Below, piece by piece: positions 53,362 through 61,559 of a stretch of DNA of 64,000 nucleotides. Location: the NCBI RefSeq assembly GCF_009711135.1, contig NZ_WMIC01000007.1, positions 124,001-188,000 of the forward strand, written 5' to 3'. The number at the start of each line of letters is the position of its first letter. The stretch's first letter is position 1. The DNA comes from Flavobacterium sp. LC2016-01 (GTDB lineage Bacteria > Bacteroidota > Bacteroidia > Flavobacteriales > Flavobacteriaceae). Made by a program: the position numbers and the translations under genes. Under the pieces are notes generated by a model. It saw only the letters and a list, made by a program, of their open reading frames with translations, did not search any database and had not been told where the DNA came from.

Positions 53362-53931
53362 TCATCGGATGTTTTTTCTAATTCTGCTCAACGAAGATTG
53401 TGTCATACCCAAATAGGAAGCAACATAAGAAAGCGGAATACGATTAATAGCATTGGGATAAATTTTCAAAAACATCAAATAGCGTGTCGCAGCATCTTCT
53501 GTAACCAAAGGACTTCTTCTTTCGACTTTCTGTATTAAGGCTCTTGAAATAATTTTATTTACAATAGTATTCCACGGAATAATGATATCCAAAAGTTCCT
53601 TCCAGTCTTTTTTAGAAAAAACGATAAGTTTACAATCAGTCACCGCCTGTACATAACAATGGGAACAAATGTCATTATTGAAGCTTTCCAAATCAACTAC
53701 CATATTGTTTTCATCAATAAAATATTTGGTAATTTCATCGCCTTTGTTGTTGTAATAACAAACTCGAACAATACCATCCAATACAAAACCAACTTGTTGC
53801 GCAATTTTTCCCGCTTCCGAAAAATATTCATCTTTTGGAAGTTCCAGCACAACCGCTTTTTTGGCAATTAAGTCAATTTGCTGTTGGTTCAAATCGCCAT
53901 ACTGCAAGATATAATCTATAAACTCTTTCAT
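53362..53931 (-). CDS. Crp/Fnr-family transcriptional regulator
   Basis: 189 residues: cyclic-nucleotide-binding-like domain (about 20-130, GKIAQQVGFVLDGIVRVCYY) and a C-terminal winged helix with the recognition helix in LSYVASYLGMTQSSLSRIRK. Three Cys are scattered (VCYYN, DICSHCYVQ, DCKL). CSHC could bind a metal or Fe-S, but the spacing is not that of Fnr. The ligand is unknown. Confidence 0.9.
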   Translation of the reverse strand: MKEFIDYILQYGDLNQQQIDLIAKKAVVLELPKDEYFSEAGKIAQQVGFVLDGIVRVCYYNNKGDEITKYFIDENNMVVDLESFNNDICSHCYVQAVTDCKLIVFSKKDWKELLDIIIPWNTIVNKIISRALIQKVERRSPLVTEDAATRYLMFLKIYPNAINRIPLSYVASYLGMTQSSLSRIRKNIR

Positions 53932-53986
53932 AACTGCAAGTTACTTAAAGTTATTTTTACTCGATTTGTCATTTGGCAAAAAAAAA

Positions 53987-54169
53987 TCAATCCTTCTTAT
54001 CCTGTTGTTCTGTTTGCACAAAACTTCCATTAATTGACCGATCTTCGGCATTCATTCCGTTTGCCATTCCCAACATAAAGGCAGTAATTATGATTATAAA
54101 TTTTCTTTTTATCCAATGAAGAAGTGGTCGATTAGACTTTTCTAAACGATTATTATTTTGTTTATACAT
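53987..54169 (-). CDS. Short membrane-anchored protein
   Basis: 60 residues: basic N-terminus (NNNRLEKSNRPLLHWIKRKF), one helix (IIIITAFMLGMANGM), then an acidic-polar end AEDRSINGSFVQTEQQDKK. Not recognised by name. Resembles small proteins that in other flavobacteria sit ahead of metal-efflux genes (recollection, not checked); no efflux genes lie here. Expression is plausible but not proven. Confidence 0.5.
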   Translation of the reverse strand: MYKQNNNRLEKSNRPLLHWIKRKFIIIITAFMLGMANGMNAEDRSINGSFVQTEQQDKKD

Positions 54170-54247
54170 TTTGAAAATGATAAATGATTAGACATTATTG
54201 TATCATCTTATGCCTAAAAAAGACATAAAGCTTAGAAATAAAATTCC

Positions 54248-54619
54248 TTAAGCAGTGTATAAACTTTTATATGAATTATTTGAAGTAATTATTTCATTTG
54301 CAAAAACAGCTTGGTTTACAAATGAATTAATTTGTTGATGAAGAAGTGTTTGCCATTTTAATACAACATGAATTTGAAAACTAAAAACGGCTTTTAACTG
54401 AATATAAGTAACCGGAATTAAAAACGGAGTTTTAATTCCCGATTTCAATTGATTGAAGAGGTATAAACGAGCGTTCTTAAAATCTAATTTTCTACCAAAA
54501 GCAACTTGCGAAACCTGATAATATTCTGCTGATTTTGATTGAGAATCCAAAATACCATCATTTGCAATCATGGCAAAAACCAGAAAGAGTGAAATGAAGT
54601 ATTTTAGATATTTATTCAA
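54248..54619 (-). CDS. Small exported protein of unknown function
   Basis: 123 residues with an N-terminal signal or anchor (YLKYFISLFLVFAMIANDGI), then QVSQVAFGRKLDFKNARLYL, a hydrophobic patch KAVFSFQIHVVL and a C-terminal QINSFVNQAVFANEIITSN. Not assigned. It lies 78 bases ahead of the 60-residue gene on the same strand, so they form a pair of small unknowns after the Crp/Fnr gene. Confidence 0.55.
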   Translation of the reverse strand: MNKYLKYFISLFLVFAMIANDGILDSQSKSAEYYQVSQVAFGRKLDFKNARLYLFNQLKSGIKTPFLIPVTYIQLKAVFSFQIHVVLKWQTLLHQQINSFVNQAVFANEIITSNNSYKSLYTA

Positions 54620-54674
54620 TTGATTTTATTTTTGAGTGTCAGATTATTTAAACGAAAATACAAATTCCAAATAG

Positions 54675-54704
54675 AAAACCGAAGCAAATTGCTTCGGTTT
54701 TTTT
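54675..54704. terminator. Hairpin AAAACCGAAGC/GCTTCGGTTTT with T run
   Basis: Perfect dyad with T residues after it. It lies between the small exported gene and the palindromic repeat, on no obvious upstream plus-strand gene, so its host transcript is unclear. Confidence 0.65.
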
Positions 54705-54716
54705 ATCACACACAGT

Positions 54717-54818
54717 TTGTCATTCTGAGGAACGAAGAATCACATTAGGAGCTCGACAAAGATTGGCGATCTAGCATGTGGAATTTCTTGTGTGATTCTT
54801 CGTTCCTCAGAATGACAA
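54717..54818. repeat. Dispersed palindromic repeat, TTGTCATT class, copy 3
   Basis: 28-bp perfect arms (54717-54744 and 54791-54818) beginning TTGTCATTCTGAGGAACGAA. The loop carries the 17-bp core in reverse (AGCTCGACAAAGATTGG, 54750-54766), the exact complement of the core in the copy at 56769. Confidence 0.85.
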
Positions 54819-54852
54819 GATTGCGCAAAAACCTTTGTCAAAAGATTCTTTA

Positions 54853-55410
54853 TCAAGTCAATGGCTTTTCAATCCCTTTTTTATGTAGCAAATACCCCAA
54901 ACCAAAAACAAAAACAGCACAGCTTAAAAGCATATAAATTCCATCTTTCAAAATAAAAAACGAAAACCCGATGGATGCTGAACTCAGAATAATCATTAAA
55001 ACAATTACAAAATTCGTTTTAATAAAACGCAAAGCATGCAAGCTCAACCCAATAAAAAGCAAAGAAGGACCAACAACTATAAAAGGATAAAAAATCGCTG
55101 GCGTTTTACCAATCTGAATGCTTAATGCCTCTTTTGCAATTTCATCGGTTCCAAAACTTGACATTACAAAGTCAATTGTGCAGAGGCCAATGTGAGCAAT
55201 AACACCCAAAGCTGTTGCAATTGAAGCGACAAAACTCCAAGTGTTTTTTGGAAATACGTCGTTAAATGACAATAAAAAACAAGCACCGATTAAATTAAAC
55301 CAATGCGCGAAATCTATTGGTTTTTGAAAATTGGGAAAAACTTTAGCAAAGAATAAATAACTGATCAGGAAAAATAATAATCCGAGAAGGCAAAGCTGTT
55401 TTGTTTTCAT
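54853..55410 (-). CDS. Multi-pass membrane protein
   Basis: 185 residues with about six transmembrane helices (for example LCLLGLLFFLISYLFFAKVF, WFNLIGACFLLSF, IATALGVIAHIGLC, FYPFIVVGPSLLFIGLSLHA, VIVLMIILSSASIGFSFF). No family is recognised. It follows the LytTR membrane regulator on the same strand (101 bases apart) and may be regulated by it, which is inference. Confidence 0.75.
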   Translation of the reverse strand: MKTKQLCLLGLLFFLISYLFFAKVFPNFQKPIDFAHWFNLIGACFLLSFNDVFPKNTWSFVASIATALGVIAHIGLCTIDFVMSSFGTDEIAKEALSIQIGKTPAIFYPFIVVGPSLLFIGLSLHALRFIKTNFVIVLMIILSSASIGFSFFILKDGIYMLLSCAVFVFGLGYLLHKKGIEKPLT

Positions 55411-55511
55411 AATTTATTTTTAAAATTGATGAAGCAAAACTAAAATGAAAAACCAGCTTAAATGCCTATTTTACTGGCTTAGGTACGAAATATATGGTTT
55501 TAGGTACGAAA

Positions 55512-56252
55512 TTATAATGCTAATAAAGTCTCTTTATAATTTTTAGAAACTGGAAGTTCAATTTGAGTCAAAATAATAGTATTTGCATTTCTCCAGGATT
55601 TAAAATGTATTGGATTTATTAAATGCGAACGATGAATTTGAACCAAAAAATCGAAATCGTCCTGCACTTTTTTGAGAGAAGATCGAATAAGTTTCGACCG
55701 AAGTTTATCATTTTCAAGATAAAAAATCTCAACATAATTTTGTGCATTCGAAATACAGACTAAATCCGCTTTTTTGATTTTTAGAACATCTAATTTATTT
55801 TCTCCCTTAAAGAGTAAAACATCCTCTTTTATGGGAATTAATTTTATCAAATATCTTCTTGCCAGAATAATTACGGGAGTCAAAATCAAAGCAACCTTTA
55901 TAAATATTACCGAAAAGAATTCTGAAAAATCATATCCGCCATTCAAAATTGGACTTTTATAATAAGTGTAAATCCCAATTAAATAGATAAAATAAAAAAA
56001 GACAATACTTCCAATTTCTAAAACAAGATTCCATTTTGATATTCTTAAGTAAACGGTTTTTTGAATGAAAGTCAAAACAACGTAACACAAAAAAGCCACT
56101 ACACTAAAGCCTGAACTAATTAAAAACCACGCTCTAAAACTTATTGTTCCGTCGTCAAAAGGTTTTATAATGAAAGCAAAAATGAAAAGCCATAAACCAA
56201 TCAGCAAACCAATAATTAGATTTTGTTTTATGGAAATATTGAGCTGTTTCAC
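55512..56252 (-). CDS. Membrane-anchored LytTR-type regulator
   Basis: 246 residues. The N-terminal half has four transmembrane helices (NLIIGLLIGLWLFIFAFIIK, RAWFLISSGFSVVAFLCYVV, IGSIVFFYFIYLIGIYTYY, FFSVIFIKVALILTPVIIL). The C-terminal LytTR DNA-binding domain has ADLVCISNAQNYVEIFYL and QIHRSHLINP. It has no receiver domain, so it acts as a one-component, membrane-tethered regulator. The upstream GNAT gene lies 15 bases away. Confidence 0.88.
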   Translation of the reverse strand: MKQLNISIKQNLIIGLLIGLWLFIFAFIIKPFDDGTISFRAWFLISSGFSVVAFLCYVVLTFIQKTVYLRISKWNLVLEIGSIVFFYFIYLIGIYTYYKSPILNGGYDFSEFFSVIFIKVALILTPVIILARRYLIKLIPIKEDVLLFKGENKLDVLKIKKADLVCISNAQNYVEIFYLENDKLRSKLIRSSLKKVQDDFDFLVQIHRSHLINPIHFKSWRNANTIILTQIELPVSKNYKETLLAL

Positions 56253-56267
56253 TTTTTTAGTTCGATT

Positions 56268-56717
56268 TTAAAGTTTCATTTCCATAATGGGCATGAAACG
56301 GTTTTTTATGGAAGTTTCAAATTCTCCAATTTTTACAAATCCCATTTTGGCGTAAAACTCCTCCGCATTTGGTTCTGAGTCGAGAATTATTCTTTCTGTT
56401 TTTTCTTCTTTCATTCGGCTTAAGAAATCGAGAAGCAAATGCTTTCCAAATCCTTTGCCGATATGTTCTGGCAAGATAAATAAATTATCAAGCTTTACCT
56501 CTTTTTCATTTTCAAAAATATACGAATAATAGCCTATAATCAAATCATTATCGACCAATTTAAAAACGGTATTTTCTCTGATATAATCTTGCGAGATGGT
56601 TAAGTTTTTATCCCATTTTTGAATTTGTTCTGCCGAATATCCCCAATAGGCTTTTGACTTTTTGGTTATTGTTGTTAGGATTTCGTTGTCGGTTATATTG
56701 GCTTTTTGAATTATCAT
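56268..56717 (-). CDS. GNAT N-acetyltransferase
   Basis: 149 residues, GNAT fold. The acetyl-CoA loop is EHIGKGFGKHLLLDF (R/Q-x-x-G-x-G/A type). The beta-strand ahead of it is EVKLDNLFIL. The end, DSEPNAEEFYAKMGFVKIGE, is typical of the family. The acceptor is unknown. It may be cotranscribed with the LytTR gene. Confidence 0.88.
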   Translation of the reverse strand: MIIQKANITDNEILTTITKKSKAYWGYSAEQIQKWDKNLTISQDYIRENTVFKLVDNDLIIGYYSYIFENEKEVKLDNLFILPEHIGKGFGKHLLLDFLSRMKEEKTERIILDSEPNAEEFYAKMGFVKIGEFETSIKNRFMPIMEMKL

Positions 56718-56768
56718 TGGTTTGAAAAAATATATTTAAAATTAAACCAACAAGGTTTCTTAAGAATC

Positions 56769-56870
56769 TTGTCATTTCGACGAAGGAGAAATCTTCGCAA
56801 GTAACTCTGCAACAATAATCCAATCTTTGTCGAGCTTCTCGCGAAGATTTCTCCTTCGTCGAAATGACAA
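56769..56870. repeat. Dispersed palindromic repeat, TTGTCATT class, copy 4
   Basis: 30-bp perfect arms (56769-56798 and 56841-56870) beginning TTGTCATTTCGACGAAGGAG. The loop holds CCAATCTTTGTCGAGCT (56820-56836), identical (reversed) to that of copy 3 and one base different from copy 1. The arms differ from the other copies at many positions yet stay perfectly paired. Confidence 0.85.
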
Positions 56871-56892
56871 ATCATGCGGACATACTTGATGA

Positions 56893-57330
56893 TTAATAAT
56901 AAATCGTAAACTTATTATGACTCAACGTAAAACCAAGATTCTCATAAATCGCTACATTCTCTACTCGCTTTTTATTTGTGGTTACTTCAATACTTTTTAA
57001 ATTATTCTGATGACCAAAACTTAAAATCTCATTTATTAATAACCTTCCAACGCCCTGACCACGGTAGTTTTCATGAATAAAAAACTCCTGAATTTCACCA
57101 ACCAATCCGCAGTGATGCAATAGATTTTGGGTATGAAAACTAATAAAACCTACACCTTCCTTTTCGTTTTCGGCAATGAGATAAAGATTTTTTGGGTTTG
57201 AAATATTTTCATTGAAAATTGCTTTGAAAACTTCGAAATCTAAAACTTCATTTTCGAGTTCGCAGATTGATTTGTAGACGAAGTCTAAGTCTGGTTTTTG
57301 GACTTTTCTAATTCTGACGTTTGAGTTCAT
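56893..57330 (-). CDS. GNAT N-acetyltransferase
   Basis: 145 residues. The acetyl-CoA segment is HENYRGQGVGRLLINEILSF. Then EVTTNKKRVENVAIYENLGF, the C-terminal GNAT pattern. It lies upstream of the other GNAT gene with a palindromic repeat between. The acceptor substrate is unknown. Confidence 0.9.
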   Translation of the reverse strand: MNSNVRIRKVQKPDLDFVYKSICELENEVLDFEVFKAIFNENISNPKNLYLIAENEKEGVGFISFHTQNLLHHCGLVGEIQEFFIHENYRGQGVGRLLINEILSFGHQNNLKSIEVTTNKKRVENVAIYENLGFTLSHNKFTIYY

Positions 57331-57376
57331 AAAACTTATCTATGCGTGCATGAATTGCAAATTTGCGTTATCGGAC

Positions 57377-57709
57377 TTATTTTTCCTCACGAAAATACTG
57401 ATCTGATATCGTATACATTAAATCATTAAAGTTTAAATCTTTATTTTTGATTAAAAAAAAACCTTTTTCTTTTTTGTACTCGACGCCATATTCCGTAAAT
57501 AGTTTCTCCAATCTTACTTTATCATAATCTTTATAATTAATCAATGGTTTAAACTCTCCATAGCGATTGGCCTTATATAATATAAATTGAGAATATGAAT
57601 TTTCATACTGATTATTGATGAAAAGCAAAAGCACTACAATGGTAAACACAAGAAATATTATTCTAATATTTACCAAATGTCTTTTCTTAATAAGTGTCTT
57701 TAACATCAT
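57377..57709 (-). CDS. Small membrane-anchored hypothetical protein
   Basis: 110 residues: a basic N-terminus (LKTLIKKRHLVNI), one helix (RIIFLVFTIVVLLLFINN), then a charged soluble part with YDKVRLEKLFTEYGVEYK. Not recognised. It stands alone between two GNAT-rich or membrane genes. Confidence 0.6.
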   Translation of the reverse strand: MMLKTLIKKRHLVNIRIIFLVFTIVVLLLFINNQYENSYSQFILYKANRYGEFKPLINYKDYDKVRLEKLFTEYGVEYKKEKGFFLIKNKDLNFNDLMYTISDQYFREEK

Positions 57710-57800
57710 GATATTTCGTTTAGCGCTCCATTTCGTCCTGATTCTATGAAATCAAATTTAACATTTAAATGCAAGAAGAAATTACAAAACTTTGCATTTA

Positions 57801-58352
57801 TCAATGAACTTTATCAGCCTTCTTTTTATTTTTTATCTGAATAAAATCGAAATCTGCTTCGAGATCGCTTCTCAAACTCACCACCGCTTTTTTCATGAAA
57901 TGAAACACAATTGCAATCATTAGAACAAAAACAATTGTAACATTTCTAAAGAAAGTCAAAAATGAATCTGCAAAATGAGAATGCCACGCAATCAAAAACC
58001 CAACATACAATACCACCAATACTATTGGTCCAAAAACATTACCATCGTTAAAAGCGGTAACTTTTGTACTTACTGAAACGACATTATCTTCGATATTAAT
58101 CTTTCCAATCGCGATTGAACTGTTGTTATTAAGAAACTCATAACGCTTTCTTATTCTGAAATTATCTTTATAAACAGATCCAATATAATCATTATCACCG
58201 TCAATAAATTTGTCAAACTGTCTCGAAAAAAGATCACTGGAAGAACCCTTATCTACCATTTCCCTAAAAGATTCAAAAAAAACATCTTTATCCATTTCGA
58301 ACACGTAATCAAATTGCTCTTTCAGTTTTAATTTTTCAAAAATTGTTGCCAT
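57801..58352 (-). CDS. Two-helix membrane protein of unknown function
   Basis: 183 residues with a soluble acidic N-terminus (FEKLKLKEQFDYVFEMDKDV), then a beta-rich stretch SIAIGKINIEDNVVSVSTKV, and two helices (FGPIVLVVLYVGFLIAWH, FRNVTIVFVLMIAIVFHFM). The basic C-terminus ends KNKKKADKVH. No family is recognised. Confidence 0.7.
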   Translation of the reverse strand: MATIFEKLKLKEQFDYVFEMDKDVFFESFREMVDKGSSSDLFSRQFDKFIDGDNDYIGSVYKDNFRIRKRYEFLNNNSSIAIGKINIEDNVVSVSTKVTAFNDGNVFGPIVLVVLYVGFLIAWHSHFADSFLTFFRNVTIVFVLMIAIVFHFMKKAVVSLRSDLEADFDFIQIKNKKKADKVH

Positions 58353-58514
58353 GTAATTCTTTGTATGATTTATTTATGAAGATATCTTAAAATTATTCTT
58401 AGTGTTTATCATTTCAGACACAGATCTTAAATGTGATGGACAATATACAAATTCCTACAATTGAAAAAACTTGTTTTTTATATAAACAATAAAGTTCTTA
58501 TGAAACCGATTTTC

Positions 58515-58614
58515 GCGTGAGGGATTGAGGCAGTATCCTTTTATTTGTCCCGATAGCTATCGGGGCGGAATAAAAGATATAGCCGAAAGCTCGATTCGCC
58601 ACGGCGAACACGCC
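58515..58614. repeat. Dispersed repeat, GGCATCCTTT class, copy C
   Basis: Reads GCGTGAGGGATTGAGGCAG, then TATCCTTTTATT, a perfect inner palindrome CCCGATAGCTATCGGG (58549-58564), then AATAAAAGATATAG and CCGAAAGCTCG. The flanks match copies A and B. It occupies part of the 456-bp gap 58353-58808, which holds no gene. Confidence 0.75.
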
Positions 58615-58644
58615 CAAATAATTTTTAATCCGTTTAGTTTTTTT

Positions 58645-58701
58645 CATGAAGTGTTTAGGTTCTCTCATTAAAATTTTATGAAACAACCTAAACACTTCAT
58701 G
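58645..58701. repeat. Perfect 17-bp inverted repeat
   Basis: CATGAAGTGTTTAGGTT (58645-58661) and AACCTAAACACTTCATG (58685-58701), with a 23-bp loop. Direct repeats of AACCTAAA follow. It may be the stem of a structured RNA or a binding site; it lies between copy C and the lipoprotein gene's terminator. Confidence 0.6.
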
Positions 58702-58759
58702 ATAGAACCTAAAAAGAGAACCCAAAACCTAAAAATGACAGATTCTCTTGCTCTTTACA

Positions 58760-58792
58760 AAAAAACCGAAGCATTAGATGCTCCGGTTTTTT
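58760..58792 (-). terminator. Terminator after the beta-sandwich lipoprotein gene
   Basis: AAAACCGAAGCAT and ATGCTCCGGTTTT form an imperfect dyad 17 bases past the minus-strand stop. Confidence 0.7.
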
Positions 58793-58808
58793 ATGTTGAT
58801 TTTTATAA

Positions 58809-59981
58809 TTATTCTTTACCTTCTAATTCAATATTAAAATGCCATTCATGTTTAATCCAAACACTTGCATCATCAAGATTATTTTTTTTGCTAATTCTGG
58901 ATTCTCCTGAATAACCGCTATTAAAACAGAATCCGCTTCCCGTCTTATCGTTAGCTGAACTACTTGCCATAATGCCCAACTTTTCGCCATCAACTAAATA
59001 CCAATAAAAACTATAGGTTTTATTAGCTTCCAAATAAAGATTAAGTTTTTGCAAATCAAACGGAATAAAACCTCCGCTGAAATTTGCTGAAACCTCTGTA
59101 GTGGTAGTAGCTAAAACAGTAAGATTTGCATCTTTAATAATTAATTTCACCGTTACTGGCTTATTGTATTTTTGTTTGTCCTGGTCATATGCAAATCCTT
59201 CACGAAGATGAATACTAAAAGTAGAAAGAACTAAATTTTTATCGACTATTACTACTTGTCCGGTTCCTACATTTCTGTCGTAAGCTACTATATCCGGAGC
59301 GTTAGTTCTATTATCACCGCCAAACCATTTCCATGAATTTGCTTCAGAACATGATCTTGATTTAACAACATCCATATACTGCAACTTTACCTGATAAACT
59401 TTCTCTACTCCAGATTCAGATTTAACTGTAAAATTTACTGGCGAAGAATAATCTTTTATGGTTTTAGGATCAGGTGTTATAGTAGCATGCTTTGAAAATT
59501 TTACTTCTACATTTAAATTTTTAAGATCGTTACTTTCAGGTATTCTCTTTGTTACCAATCCTGTTTCTTTATTAATATCACCACTTATTGATATATTAGG
59601 AGTCTTAACATTTAATTCTAAAATAAAATTATCTGTACTTGGTTCTCTCGATATATCTACAGCATAATTTTTAATATCACCATTTTCGGCTGTAACCACA
59701 AAAGCCAATGGCCCGTTAATCATTTTAATTGTTGTTGGATCTGGGCTTATTTTTGCTCCTTTCGGAATTAAAATTGCGACACTTATATCAGTTAACTCAA
59801 AAGTACTTTCAACTTTGCCGGTAATGGAGCTTTCAGCAATAGTAAATTCTTTCTTGGTGCCTTCTTTGGTAATACTAAAAGATTGAATTGTATTTTCTGC
59901 ACTTAGTTTCTCTTCAGAAACGCACGAGAACATTAAAAGAGAAAAAAATAATACGGTAAATTGGTAGATTTTTGTTTTCAT
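58809..59981 (-). CDS. Beta-sandwich repeat lipoprotein
   Basis: 390 residues from the ATG at 59981 (MKTKIYQFTVLFFSLLMFSC); the open frame goes to 60008. The lipobox is LMFSCVSEE. Two tandem Ig/cadherin-like repeats follow, both with the line T(I)xxDPTTIK...F(V)VxxExGxxKxYxV (SPDPTTIKMINGPLAFVVTA, TPDPKTIKDYSSPVNFTVKS), the DUF5018-type pattern of Bacteroidota. The C-terminal domain, WKWFGGDNRTNAPDIVAYD on, has no Cys triad and ends in an acidic, non-type-IX tail. The role is probably surface binding. Confidence 0.85.
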   Translation of the reverse strand: MKTKIYQFTVLFFSLLMFSCVSEEKLSAENTIQSFSITKEGTKKEFTIAESSITGKVESTFELTDISVAILIPKGAKISPDPTTIKMINGPLAFVVTAENGDIKNYAVDISREPSTDNFILELNVKTPNISISGDINKETGLVTKRIPESNDLKNLNVEVKFSKHATITPDPKTIKDYSSPVNFTVKSESGVEKVYQVKLQYMDVVKSRSCSEANSWKWFGGDNRTNAPDIVAYDRNVGTGQVVIVDKNLVLSTFSIHLREGFAYDQDKQKYNKPVTVKLIIKDANLTVLATTTTEVSANFSGGFIPFDLQKLNLYLEANKTYSFYWYLVDGEKLGIMASSSANDKTGSGFCFNSGYSGESRISKKNNLDDASVWIKHEWHFNIELEGKE

Positions 59982-60226
59982 AATTTGAGGTTGTCTTATA
60001 TTTTGCAAATATTACTTTTTATAAAATGCTTTTTTTACGGGAAACCACATTTCTCTATAAAATTCACCCATTAATTTTTACTTTAATAGAAATAATTGCA
60101 TGACAATTGCCGAGGTCAGCTATTGTTTTAAAAAAATTAATCACATTAATCTGTGACTAATAACTAGAACCAAAACAAATAATAAAACTTTAAGAAATCA
60201 ATTTCACGCAATTTGTTGAAAAAACG

Positions 60227-60234
60227 TAATTTTG
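60227..60234 (+). promoter_or_regulatory. Candidate -7 element for the aminopeptidase gene
   Basis: TAATTTTG lies 29 bases ahead of the ATG. A TTTG occurs upstream at 60212 but with too short a spacing for a normal -33. Confidence 0.4.
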
Positions 60235-60262
60235 AAATTCGAAGTTCAAAAACTAAGTTATT

Positions 60263-61555
60263 ATGAAATATCATCAAATAAACAGCGCTCTTTTTGTAAA
60301 AAACCGCAGAAAATTCACGGCAGAAATGAAACCTAATTCGGTTGCCGTTTTCAACTCAAATGACATTTACCCAATTAGTGCCGACAGTACTTTGCCGTTT
60401 GCACAACATAGAGACATTTTTTATCTGAGTGGTGTAGATCAGGAAGAAAGTGTTTTGCTTTTGTTTCCAGATGCGCCTTATGAAAGCCAAAGAGAGATTC
60501 TTTTCTTGAAAGAAACTAACGATCACATCGCAGTTTGGGAAGGTGAAAAACTAAGCAAGGAACGTGCTTTTCAGGTTTCGGGAATTAGAACAGTTTATTG
60601 GCTGCAGGATTTTCATAAAGTTTTGAACGAAATGATGACGTATGCTGATACGATGTACATCAATACTAACGAACATTACCGCGCAACAGTTGAAACTGAA
60701 ACCCGCGAAGCTCGTTTTGTAAAATGGTGGAAAGAACGTTACCCAGCGCACAATGTTGCAAAAAGCAACCCAATTTTACAGCGCATTCGTTCTGTAAAAG
60801 AAAGCGAAGAAATCGATTTGATTCAGCATGCTTGTGATATTACGGAGAAAGGTTTCCGCAGATTATTATCATTTGTAAAACCAAATGTTACCGAATATGA
60901 AATTGAAGCAGAATTAGCTCACGAATTCATCCGTAACCGTTCTAAAGGTTTTGCATATACGCCAATTATTGCTTCTGGAAATAATGCGAATGTTTTGCAT
61001 TATATCGAAAACAATCAGCAATGTAAAGAAGGGGATTTGATTTTACTAGATGTTGCAGCTGAATATGCAAATTATTCTAGCGACATGACAAGAACAATTC
61101 CAGTTTCAGGACGTTTTTCAGAGCGTCAAAAAGCAGTTTACAATGCAGTTTTGAAGGTTAAAAATGAAGCTACAACCATGTTGACTCCAGGAACGCTTTG
61201 GAAACAATATCATATTGAAGTGGGTAAAATCATGACTTCAGAATTACTTGGTTTAGGTTTATTAGACAAAGCAGATGTTCAGAACGAAAATCCAGAATGG
61301 CCAGCTTACAAAAAATATTTCATGCACGGGACTTCGCACCACATGGGACTTGACACACACGATTACGGATTGCTTCACGAACCAATGAAAGCAAATATGG
61401 TGTTTACAGTTGAACCAGGAATTTATATTCCGAATGAGAAATTCGGAATTCGTTTGGAAGATAATGTTGTCGTTCAGGAAAAAGGAGCTCCTTTTAACTT
61501 GATGCGCAACATTCCTGTTGAAGTAGATGAAATCGAAACTTTGATGAATGAATAA
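60263..61555 (+). CDS. Xaa-Pro aminopeptidase (M24B)
   Basis: 430 residues: N-terminal AMP_N domain and a pita-bread catalytic domain. The five metal ligands are visible: Asp in LLDVAAEYANYSSDMTRT (two of them), His in FMHGTSHHMGLDTHD, Glu in VFTVEPGIYIP and Glu in GIRLEDNVVV. It removes N-terminal residues before proline. No signal peptide, so cytoplasmic. It overlaps the next gene. Confidence 0.95.
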   Translation: MKYHQINSALFVKNRRKFTAEMKPNSVAVFNSNDIYPISADSTLPFAQHRDIFYLSGVDQEESVLLLFPDAPYESQREILFLKETNDHIAVWEGEKLSKERAFQVSGIRTVYWLQDFHKVLNEMMTYADTMYINTNEHYRATVETETREARFVKWWKERYPAHNVAKSNPILQRIRSVKESEEIDLIQHACDITEKGFRRLLSFVKPNVTEYEIEAELAHEFIRNRSKGFAYTPIIASGNNANVLHYIENNQQCKEGDLILLDVAAEYANYSSDMTRTIPVSGRFSERQKAVYNAVLKVKNEATTMLTPGTLWKQYHIEVGKIMTSELLGLGLLDKADVQNENPEWPAYKKYFMHGTSHHMGLDTHDYGLLHEPMKANMVFTVEPGIYIPNEKFGIRLEDNVVVQEKGAPFNLMRNIPVEVDEIETLMNE

Positions 61556-61559
61556 TTTC

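Noticed and set aside
58498..58725. 75-residue open frame on the minus strand
   Set aside because: It lies across two repeats and has no promoter or family.
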